NCBI RefSeq assembly: GCF_008974245.1 | Contig: NZ_BBZI01000008.1 | Span: 369,475-433,474, forward strand | Origin: Streptomyces abyssomicinicus | GTDB lineage: Bacteria > Actinomycetota > Actinomycetes > Streptomycetales > Streptomycetaceae | Length of the DNA: 64,000 nt | Direction of reading: 5' to 3' | Shown: piece after piece, positions 56,478 through 63,262 of the stretch | Layout: the number at the start of each line of letters is the position of its first letter | Position numbering within the stretch: the stretch's first letter is position 1 | Notes under the pieces: model-generated | What the model was told of the DNA's origin: nothing | Database searches by the model: none | The model's input: only the letters and a program-made list of their open reading frames with translations | Program-made: the position numbers and the translations under genes

Positions 56478-58309
56478 TCCGCTTCGAACAGGTCTCCGTG
56501 ACGTACGACGGCACGGCCGAACCCGCCGTGCGGGGGCTCGACTTCGAGATCCCCGAGGGCGAACTCGCCCTGCTGGTAGGCCCGTCGGGCGTCGGCAAGT
56601 CGACGGTGCTGGGCGCGGTGAACGGGTTGGTGCCGCACTTCACCGGTGGCACCCTGCGCGGCCGGGTGACGGTGGCGGGCCGTGACACCCGCACCCACAA
56701 GCCGCGTGAACTGGCCGACGTGGTGGGCACGGTGGGCCAGGACCCGACCGCGCACTTCGTCACCGACACGGTGGAGGACGAACTCGCCTACGGCATGGAG
56801 TCGCTGGGCCTCGCCCCGGACGTGATGCGCCGCCGCGTCGAGGAGACGCTGGACCTGCTGGGCCTGGCCGACCTGCGGGAGCGGCCCATCGCCACGCTCT
56901 CCGGCGGGCAGCGCCAGCGGGTCGCCATCGGGTCCGTGCTCACCCCGCACCCCCGGGTGCTGGTGCTGGACGAGCCGACCTCCGCGCTGGACCCGGCGGC
57001 CGCGGAGGAGGTCCTGTCGGTGCTCCAGCGGCTGGTGCACGACCTGGGCACCACGGTGCTGATGGCCGAGCACCGGCTGGAGCGTGTCGTGCACTACGCG
57101 GATCGGGTGCTGCTGCTGCCGGGCCCCGGCGAGACGCCGGTCGTGGGCGCCCCGGCGGAGGTGATGGTCTCCTCCCCCGTGTTCCCGCCGGTCGTCGAGC
57201 TGGGCCGCCTGGCCGGCTGGTCCCCGCTTCCGCTGACCGTCCGCGACGCCCGCCGCCGCGCCGGCACGCTGCGGGAACGGCTCACCGGCGCCGACGACAC
57301 GCCGGCCCCGGCCCCGGCCCCGGCCGCCGCCCTGACCGTCCCGGCGCTGCGCGCCCCCGCGGCGGAGCGCCGCCGCTGGTGGCCCGGCCGCCGCCGCGCC
57401 TCGGCCGCCGCGACCGGAGGCGCCGGGGCCGGGGGCGAGGGCGGGAGCACCGAGGCCGCCGGCGCCGGGGCCGGGAGCGGGATCGCCGAGGCCGCCGGAG
57501 TCACGACGGCCGTTGGGTCCACGGGGACCGCAGGGGCCGCGGCGGCCGGTTCGGCGCCCGCGCCCGCCGTGGTGGACCGGCTGGTGGTGCGCCGGGGCCC
57601 GGTCGAGGCACTGCGGTCGGTGTCGCTCACCGTCTCGCCCGGCGAGACCGTCGCCCTGATGGGCCGCAACGGCGCGGGCAAGTCCACCCTGCTGTCCGCG
57701 CTGGTCGGCCTGGTGGAGCCCGCCTCCGGCTCGGTGCTCGCCTGCGGCGCCGTCCCGCACCGCACCCGGCCGCGCGACCTGGTCCGCCGGGTCGGGCTGG
57801 TCCCGCAGGAGCCCCGCGACCTGCTGTACGCGGAGACGGTGGCCGCCGAGTGCGCCGCCGCCGACCGCGACGCGGGGGCCGGGCCCGGCACCTGCCGCGC
57901 CCTGGTGACGGAGCTGCTGCCCGGCATCGCGGACTCCACCCATCCCCGCGACCTCTCCGAGGGCCAGCGCCTCACCCTCGCCCTGGCGGTGGTGCTGACC
58001 GCGCGCCCGCCGCTGCTGCTGCTCGACGAGCCGACCCGCGGCCTGGACTACGCGGCCAAGACGCGCCTGGTCGGCCACCTGCGCCGGCTGGCCGAGGAGG
58101 GTCACGCCGTCGTCCTCGCCACCCACGACGTGGAACTGGCGGCCGAGCTGACCCACCGGGTGGTGATGCTCGCCGACGGCGAGGTGGTCGCCGACGGCCC
58201 GACCGCCGAGGTGGTGCTGGCGCTGCCCGCCTACGCGCCGCAGGTGACCAAGGTGCTCGCCCCGCAGCGCTGGCTGACCGTGCGGCAGGTCCGGGAGGCC
58301 CTGGCATGA
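56474..58309 (+). CDS. fused double ECF ATPase (CbiO-CbiO-like), 611 aa
   Basis: Two ABC domains in one chain. The first (about 1-250) has GPSGVGKST, GQDPTAHFVTDTVEDEL, LSGGQRQR, VLVLDEPTSALD and MAEHRLE. The second (about 375-600) has GRNGAGKST, VGLVPQEPRDLLY, LSEGQRLTLA, LLLLDEPTRGLD and ATHDVE. The second signature is LSEGQ instead of LSGGQ, so the two sites are asymmetric. An Ala/Gly-rich linker of about 100 residues joins them. GTG at 56474 overlaps the T-component stop; the end overlaps the S-component start. Confidence 0.92.
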   Translation: MIRFEQVSVTYDGTAEPAVRGLDFEIPEGELALLVGPSGVGKSTVLGAVNGLVPHFTGGTLRGRVTVAGRDTRTHKPRELADVVGTVGQDPTAHFVTDTVEDELAYGMESLGLAPDVMRRRVEETLDLLGLADLRERPIATLSGGQRQRVAIGSVLTPHPRVLVLDEPTSALDPAAAEEVLSVLQRLVHDLGTTVLMAEHRLERVVHYADRVLLLPGPGETPVVGAPAEVMVSSPVFPPVVELGRLAGWSPLPLTVRDARRRAGTLRERLTGADDTPAPAPAPAAALTVPALRAPAAERRRWWPGRRRASAAATGGAGAGGEGGSTEAAGAGAGSGIAEAAGVTTAVGSTGTAGAAAAGSAPAPAVVDRLVVRRGPVEALRSVSLTVSPGETVALMGRNGAGKSTLLSALVGLVEPASGSVLACGAVPHRTRPRDLVRRVGLVPQEPRDLLYAETVAAECAAADRDAGAGPGTCRALVTELLPGIADSTHPRDLSEGQRLTLALAVVLTARPPLLLLDEPTRGLDYAAKTRLVGHLRRLAEEGHAVVLATHDVELAAELTHRVVMLADGEVVADGPTAEVVLALPAYAPQVTKVLAPQRWLTVRQVREALA

Positions 58310-59268
58310 CCCCGACCCCCGCGCCCCCGTCCGGGGCCCGCGCCGTCCGGCTCGGCGCCCGCTCCACGCTGACGCTGCTGCTGGTCGGCGTGGTCGGCCT
58401 GGCGGGCTTCGTGTGGCCGCTGCTGGCGCCGCCGGAGTCCTCGGTGGCCGCCCACCAGGAGGACGCTCCCTGGCTGTTCGCCGGGCTGCTGCTGCTCCTG
58501 GTCGCGGTCACCGCGGCCACCATCGCCGAGTCCGGGCTCGGGGCCAAGGCCGTCGCCATGCTGGGCGTGCTCGCCGCGGCGGGCGCCGCGCTGCGGCCGA
58601 TCGGGGCGGGCACGGCGGGACTGGAGCCGACGTTCTTCCTGATGGTGCTCGCCGGCCGCGTCCTCGGCCCGGGCTTCGGCTTCGTCCTGGGCTCGGTGAC
58701 CCTGTTCGCGTCCGCCCTGCTGACCGGCGGGGTGGGCCCCTGGCTGCCCTTCCAGATGCTTGCCCTGGGCTGGTTCACCCTGGGCGCGGGACTCCTCCCC
58801 CGCCGCCCCGCCGGCCGTGCGGAGATCTGGATGCTCGCCGGGTACGGGTTCGTGGCGGCCTTCGGTTACGGAACCCTGATGAACCTCCAGGGGTGGCCCT
58901 TCCTGACCGGTTCGATCGCCTCGGCCATCGCCCCCGACCCCGGCGCGCCCCTCGCGGACAACCTGGCCCGTTTCGTCGCCTACTGCCTGACCACGTCCAT
59001 GGGCTGGGACCTCGGCCGCGCCCTGCTCACCACGGTCCTCACCCTGTCCGTCGGCCCGGCCGTCCTGCGCGCCCTGCGCCGGGCCACCCGGCAGGCGGCG
59101 TTCGAGGCCCCGGTCTCCTTCGAGGCCCCGGTCTCCTTCGAGGCCCCGGTCTCCTTCGAGGCTCCGGCCCCGTCCGGGACCCCGGCGCCACCCGGGACCT
59201 CGGCACCGTCCGGCACCTCGGCCGCTCCGGCACCGCCCGGAAACCCGGCACCGCCCGGGAAGCCCTGA
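58306..59268 (+). CDS. ECF transporter S component, probable B12 substrate-binding subunit (CbrT-like), 320 aa
   Basis: Six hydrophobic helices in S-component order: LTLLLVGVVGLAGFVWPLL, WLFAGLLLLLVAVTAATIA, AVAMLGVLAAAGAALRPIG, GLEPTFFLMVLAGRVLGPGFGFVLGS, WLPFQMLALGWFTLGAGLLP and a last one around AEIWMLAGYGFVAAFGYGTL. It has no ATPase motif and is the specificity unit of the complex. B12 specificity is inferred from the riboswitch. The C-terminal 65 residues are an unusual Pro/Ala/Ser tail that includes three exact FEAPVS repeats. Confidence 0.88.
   Translation: MTPTPAPPSGARAVRLGARSTLTLLLVGVVGLAGFVWPLLAPPESSVAAHQEDAPWLFAGLLLLLVAVTAATIAESGLGAKAVAMLGVLAAAGAALRPIGAGTAGLEPTFFLMVLAGRVLGPGFGFVLGSVTLFASALLTGGVGPWLPFQMLALGWFTLGAGLLPRRPAGRAEIWMLAGYGFVAAFGYGTLMNLQGWPFLTGSIASAIAPDPGAPLADNLARFVAYCLTTSMGWDLGRALLTTVLTLSVGPAVLRALRRATRQAAFEAPVSFEAPVSFEAPVSFEAPAPSGTPAPPGTSAPSGTSAAPAPPGNPAPPGKP
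59101..59154 (+). repeat. 18-bp tandem repeat inside the S-component gene
   Basis: TTCGAGGCCCCGGTCTCC occurs three times without a mismatch, at 59101, 59119 and 59137, and a fourth partial unit follows. It encodes Phe-Glu-Ala-Pro-Val-Ser repeats in frame. Confidence 0.95.
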
Positions 59269-59283
59269 CCCCCGCGCACCGGC

Positions 59284-59317
59284 AGGGCCCGGCCCCCTCG
59301 ACCGGGGAGCCGGGCCC
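59284..59317. terminator. terminator of the B12 operon
   Basis: AGGGCCCGGC pairs with GCCGGGCCCT, with inner CCCC/GGGG around TCGA, followed by TCGCG. It lies 16 bp after the S-component stop and before the convergent lipase gene. Confidence 0.75.
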
Positions 59318-59335
59318 TTCGCGTGCCGCCGCGCG

Positions 59336-60052
59336 TCAGGCGACGAAGTCCGCGATGTCGCCGAGCACGCCCGTGTCGGCGAGGAACCCGATGTGCGTGG
59401 TGCACAGCACCGCGTTGTTGTCGGCGCCGTCCAGCCGGGTGCTGGTGTAGGGAAGGATGATCCCGTCGCAGGCCGAGTACCAGGTGGCGTACTCGGTGGT
59501 GCCCGGCGTCTCGTCGCCCGAGGTGATCTGGGAGATGAACGAGGAGCCGGGGTACATCTGCTGGCAGGTCACGTAGACCAGACAGGCCCCGGCGTAGGTG
59601 GTGCCGTGGTTGGCGCCGGCGATCGAGGCCAGGTGGCTGACGTTGCTGTGGCCGCCGAGCACCTTCAGGTAGTACTGGCTGACCAGGCCCCCCATCGAGT
59701 GGTTGACGATGGCGACCTTGCTCGCGCCGGTCCGCGACTTGACGTTCTGGACGAACGACGCGAGGCCCTGGGCGTTCTGGACGTTGTTCCCGTACGAGTT
59801 GTACTCGTAGGCGAACAGCCGGTCGGCGGACCAGCCCTTGGCGCGGAAGACCGACATGGCGGTGGTCCAGTTGGACGCGCTGCCGGTGTAGCCGTGCACG
59901 AAGACCACCGGGGTGCTGGTGCTCATCGGCGCGGCCTCGGCCGCCGTGCCCGCCGTGCTCGCGGGGGTCGCCGCGGTGGCGGGGCCGGAGACGGTGAGGG
60001 CGATGGCGCAGGCGGCGAGGACGCCGAGAAGACGGCGCAGGGGGCGACGCAT
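59336..60052 (-). CDS. secreted lipase/esterase (class 2 alpha/beta hydrolase), 238 aa
   Basis: Signal peptide (RRLLGVLAACAIALTVSGPA, cleavage after ATA/A near residue 28). Core: PVVFVHGYTGSASNW (oxyanion loop), nucleophile Ser in VAIVNHSMGGL, Asp in YSACDGIILPY, and His in CTTHIGFL, the catalytic triad of Streptomyces LipA/EstA-type lipases. Four cysteines could form disulfides. It should hydrolyse lipids outside the cell. GGAGG lies 5 nt before the ATG at 60052. Confidence 0.92.
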   Translation of the reverse strand: MRRPLRRLLGVLAACAIALTVSGPATAATPASTAGTAAEAAPMSTSTPVVFVHGYTGSASNWTTAMSVFRAKGWSADRLFAYEYNSYGNNVQNAQGLASFVQNVKSRTGASKVAIVNHSMGGLVSQYYLKVLGGHSNVSHLASIAGANHGTTYAGACLVYVTCQQMYPGSSFISQITSGDETPGTTEYATWYSACDGIILPYTSTRLDGADNNAVLCTTHIGFLADTGVLGDIADFVA

Positions 60053-60168
60053 GGGTTCCTCCGAGGGTGAGGCGGGGGGCGGACGCCGTCAGGGTCCCGT
60101 CGCCCGCCGGGCGCCCGCATCGGCGAAACGACCGGTGCCCGCGGGAGCCCCTGCCCCGGCCGTCGGCC

Positions 60169-60678
60169 TCACAGGTCCTTGGCGAACCAGTGCTCGGCGT
60201 ACACGCCGTCGTTGTGCGGGGGTGTCTCCCGGTACCCGAGGCGCGCGTACAGCGCCCTGGCCTCGACCAGATCGCTCCGGGTGTCCAGGATCATCCGCCG
60301 GGCGCCGAGCTCCCGCGCCGCCTCCTCGGCCGCCGCGACCAGCAGCGCGGCGCCGCCCCTGCCCCGGTGGGCGGGCAGCAGGAACACCCGGGTGAGTTCG
60401 GCGGCCCCGTCCCCCGCGAGGCGCACCCCCGCCGTCCCGGCCGGCGCGCCGTCGTACCGTGCGACCAGCAGCGCGCCGCCGGGCGGCCGCAGTCCGTGCC
60501 CGCTCCCGGCGGCGGCGATCTCCCGCTCCAGTTCCTCCGGGTCGGTCCGCCGCCCTTCGTGGAGCAGGTACCAGCGGTCGCTGACCTCGGTGTAGTACTC
60601 CCGCCACAGCGCCACGGCGTCGGCGGAGGTCACCTCCTCGGGCGCGACCGACCATGCGGCGGCGGGGCGAAGCGTCAT
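60169..60678 (-). CDS. GNAT-family N-acetyltransferase, 169 aa
   Basis: GNAT fold with the acetyl-CoA motif RVFLLPAHRGRGGAALLVAAAEEAAREL (R/Q-x-x-G-x-G/A), followed by RRMILDTRSDLVEARALYARLGYRE, the usual C-terminal helix and strand. Acceptor unknown. ATG at 60678 lies about 7 nt after a GAGAAT on the minus strand, so a leaderless mRNA is possible. Divergent from the lipoprotein gene. Confidence 0.9.
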   Translation of the reverse strand: MTLRPAAAWSVAPEEVTSADAVALWREYYTEVSDRWYLLHEGRRTDPEELEREIAAAGSGHGLRPPGGALLVARYDGAPAGTAGVRLAGDGAAELTRVFLLPAHRGRGGAALLVAAAEEAARELGARRMILDTRSDLVEARALYARLGYRETPPHNDGVYAEHWFAKDL

Positions 60679-60773
60679 GCCGGGGATTCTCACCGCGCGG
60701 CACCGGCCCGCCAAACCGTTTTCCTCCTGTAACAGTCGGGTCCGTTCGGGCCCCCGGACCGCCGGCCGCTTCG

Positions 60774-60779
60774 TAGCAT
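60774..60779 (+). promoter_or_regulatory. -10 box, leaderless lipoprotein gene
   Basis: TAGCAT is followed by 7 nt and the ATG at 60787. Confidence 0.55.
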
Positions 60780-60786
60780 TCCGGTC

Positions 60787-61488
60787 ATGCGACGAATTCC
60801 CCGTGTTTTCCTGGGTGTTGCCGCCGCCGCGCTGCTGGTCGCCGGCTGTGGACCCGACGACGGGGCGGCCACCGGCCCCGGTCCGGAGGGCGGCGCGGGC
60901 TCCGCCTCCGGCGCCGCGCCAAAGTCCTCGGCGGCGAAGGCCGCTCCGCTGGCCGTGGCCGTCACCGGCCCTCAGAAGGGGGTCGCCGAGAGCGGCGCGG
61001 ACATGGAGGAGCCCCCCGGAAAGCCGGACGGCGGGGCGGACTTCACCACCCAGGTCGAGTACGCGCTCCAGGGGGACCTGCTGAGCGACGCCAGGGTGGC
61101 GGGCAGGACCACCGCGGTCTGCCCCCACGGCGTCACCCGGGAGGCGAAGGCGACCAGCGCGTGCACGGTGACGTACGAGGGGGTCGAGATCCCCTACACC
61201 GTCACCATCGGCGAGACCTACGAGCCGGACGACATCCTCACCCCGTACCGCGCCGAGCCGCGGAAGCGGCTGCTGGTCGCCCGGCGCGTCCACCACGAGT
61301 TCTGGGAGCGGTTCGGCGGCGACGCCGGCACCGAGCTGTCCTGCGACGAGATCCCCGTCGCCGCCGCGGTCGACGGGTCCGCGCCCACCGGGTACACCTG
61401 CCAGACCGTCCGGGACGGCGGCGCCGCCACCCGGTACACGGTGGCCGCGGATTCCGACGGACCCCTGTTCGACCGCGTCCAGGACTGA
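60787..61488 (+). CDS. putative lipoprotein of unknown function, 233 aa
   Basis: Lipobox LLVAGC at about residue 21, then a low-complexity Gly/Ala/Ser stretch. The folded part contains FTTQVEYALQGDLLSDARVAG, a first Cys pair (TAVCPHGV, SACTVTYEG) and a second (ELSCDEIP, GYTCQTV). The alternation YTVTIGETYEPDD resembles DUF4333 domains, which are common in actinobacterial lipoproteins, but I am not sure. Two disulfides are likely outside the cell. Confidence 0.75.
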   Translation: MRRIPRVFLGVAAAALLVAGCGPDDGAATGPGPEGGAGSASGAAPKSSAAKAAPLAVAVTGPQKGVAESGADMEEPPGKPDGGADFTTQVEYALQGDLLSDARVAGRTTAVCPHGVTREAKATSACTVTYEGVEIPYTVTIGETYEPDDILTPYRAEPRKRLLVARRVHHEFWERFGGDAGTELSCDEIPVAAAVDGSAPTGYTCQTVRDGGAATRYTVAADSDGPLFDRVQD

Positions 61489-61617
61489 CCGGCACGGCGG
61501 CGGCGCGTGCTCACGGTGACGGACACGGGCGGCGGGCCGGGGTCATAATCCCCGGGGAAGGGGACCCGCGGGTTCCCTCCGCCCCGTCCGGCCGGCCCCA
61601 GGGAAAGGACCAGTCCG

Positions 61618-62304
61618 ATGAGCGAACCCTCAGGCGGGAATCCCGCGGTCTGGAACGACGTCGACGACTATCTGTCCGCCCTGCTCGCCCCGGAGGACGA
61701 GGCGCTGACGGCGGCCCTGCGCGACGCGGAGGAGGCTGGCCTGCCGCCGATCGGCGTGTCGGCGACCGCGGGCAAGCTGCTGCGCCTGCTGGCCGAGACG
61801 CGGGGCGCCCGGAACATCCTGGAGATCGGCACGCTGGCCGGGTACAGCACCATCTGGCTGGCCCGCGCCCTGCCCGCGGACGGCCGCCTGGTCACTCTGG
61901 AGTACGAGGAGCGGCACGCCGCGATCGCCCGCCGCAACCTCGCCCGGGCGGGGCTGGACCGGATCGTGGAGGTGCGGGTGGGCCCGGCGCTGGAGTCGCT
62001 GCCGAAGCTGGCCGACGAGCACCCGCCCCCCTTCGACCTGGTGTTCATCGACGCCGACAAGGCCAACAACGCGCACTACGTGGAGTGGGCGCTGCGGCTG
62101 ACTTCGGCGGGCAGCCTGATCGTCGTGGACAACGTGGTGCGCGGCGGCCGGGTCACCGACGCCGGCAGCGACGCCCCGGACGTCCGCGGCACCCGTGCCG
62201 CGCTGGAACTGATCGCCTCGCACCCGAGGCTCGCCGGCACCGCGCTGCAGACGGTGGGGGTCAAGGGGCACGACGGGTTCGCGCTGGCACGGGTGCTGGC
62301 GTAA
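61618..62304 (+). CDS. SAM-dependent O-methyltransferase (SafC/COMT-like), 228 aa
   Basis: Methyltransf_3 family: ILEIGTLAGYSTIWLARAL (motif I), VTLEYEERHAAIARRNLARAGL, FDLVFIDADKANNAHYVEWAL with the metal-binding Asp residues (IDADK and VVDNVVRGG) that position a catechol-type acceptor. GGGAAAGGA precedes the ATG. No pathway genes adjoin it, so the acceptor is unknown. Confidence 0.92.
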   Translation: MSEPSGGNPAVWNDVDDYLSALLAPEDEALTAALRDAEEAGLPPIGVSATAGKLLRLLAETRGARNILEIGTLAGYSTIWLARALPADGRLVTLEYEERHAAIARRNLARAGLDRIVEVRVGPALESLPKLADEHPPPFDLVFIDADKANNAHYVEWALRLTSAGSLIVVDNVVRGGRVTDAGSDAPDVRGTRAALELIASHPRLAGTALQTVGVKGHDGFALARVLA

Positions 62305-62330
62305 CGGCGCCCCGCCGGCCCCGGGGGGGG

Positions 62331-62723
62331 TCAGGCCTCGTGGTAGAAGCCCACGTTGACGCTGCGGGGCGAGGTGCGGTCCTGGACGACGATCTCGCCG
62401 GAGCCGCCGGGCGGCAGGGTGACCGTGCCGCCGTAGGCCAGCGGGTGGGTGGCGCCGCCCATCAGGATGCGGACCTCGGAGGAGGGGTCCGGCTGGGAGC
62501 CGCGCAGCCAGGTCAGGTGCCAGACGCCGTCCGAGCCGTACTGGAACTCCAGGTGGACCCGGGAGACGAACAGCCAGTCCGACGGCGTGCCGAGCCGGCA
62601 CACCGCCTTGTCGCGGCCGACCCGCAGCACCGAGCCGGGGGCGCTGGGCGCGTCGGCCATCTGCATGCCGGCCGTGGCGCCCTCGTCCGTGCCGGAGACG
62701 GCGGCCATGGTCAGTTCGAGCAC
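62331..62723 (-). CDS. FHA-domain-like protein, 130 aa
   Basis: After an N-terminal 30 residues, GSVLRVGRDKAVCRLGTPSDWLFVSRVHLEFQY has the FHA hallmarks: Gly-Arg, then Ser-Arg-x-His six to seven residues after the loop. The rest (VWHLTWLRG, GGATHPLAYGGTVTLPPG) matches the beta-sandwich. FHA domains bind phosphothreonine. Here it stands alone, so it may link a Ser/Thr kinase elsewhere to a partner. GTG at 62723 has GGAG about 9 nt upstream. Confidence 0.8.
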   Translation of the reverse strand: MLELTMAAVSGTDEGATAGMQMADAPSAPGSVLRVGRDKAVCRLGTPSDWLFVSRVHLEFQYGSDGVWHLTWLRGSQPDPSSEVRILMGGATHPLAYGGTVTLPPGGSGEIVVQDRTSPRSVNVGFYHEA

Positions 62724-62813
62724 TGCGCTCAGCTCCTCGTGGTGCGTACCGGGCGGACCGGTGCCGATGATAGATCGGCCTGATGCCGCTCGTCCGCCGG
62801 ACCTCCGGTCCGG

Positions 62814-62819
62814 GACAAT
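62814..62819 (+). promoter_or_regulatory. -10 box, leaderless DUF1992 gene
   Basis: GACAAT is followed by 6 nt and the ATG at 62826, as for the Rsm22 gene. Confidence 0.4.
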
Positions 62820-62825
62820 GGACGC

Positions 62826-63224
62826 ATGACCGAACGGAAGCCTCCGGGCGTGCGCTTCGAGTCCTGGGTGGACCGCCAGATCCGTGAGGCGGAGGCCCGG
62901 GGCGAGTTCGCCGATCTGCCGGGCGCGGGCAAGCCCCTGCCGGACCTCGGCGCCGCGCACGACGACCTGTGGTGGGTGAAGCGCAAGATGGCCCGCGAGG
63001 GCCTGTCCGTGCTGCCTCCGGCGCTTGCCCTGCGCAAAGAGGCCGAGGACGCCCACGAGGCGGCACTGGCCGCCCCGACGGAACGGGCCGCGCGCAAGAT
63101 CCTCGAGGACGTGAACGTCAAGATCCGCGACATGATGTACAAGCCGCCGCCGGGCCCGCCGCTGGGCCGCAAGCCCTTCGACGTGGAGGGCGTGCTGGCC
63201 GAGCGGCGGGCCCGGCGGGACTGA
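62826..63224 (+). CDS. DUF1992 (DnaJ-homologue subfamily C28 conserved) protein, 132 aa
   Basis: The family motif is complete: VDRQIREAEARGEFADLPGAGKPLPDL, followed by DDLWWVKRKMAREGLSVLPPALALRKE and a C-terminal KPFDVEGVLAERR. Proteins of this family are found with or without a J domain; this one has none. A co-chaperone or membrane-trafficking role is only inferred from eukaryotic DNAJC28. Confidence 0.9.
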   Translation: MTERKPPGVRFESWVDRQIREAEARGEFADLPGAGKPLPDLGAAHDDLWWVKRKMAREGLSVLPPALALRKEAEDAHEAALAAPTERAARKILEDVNVKIRDMMYKPPPGPPLGRKPFDVEGVLAERRARRD

Positions 63225-63262
63225 GCTTCTCCGTTCCTCTGTTCCGGAACTCTCTGGGCGTG

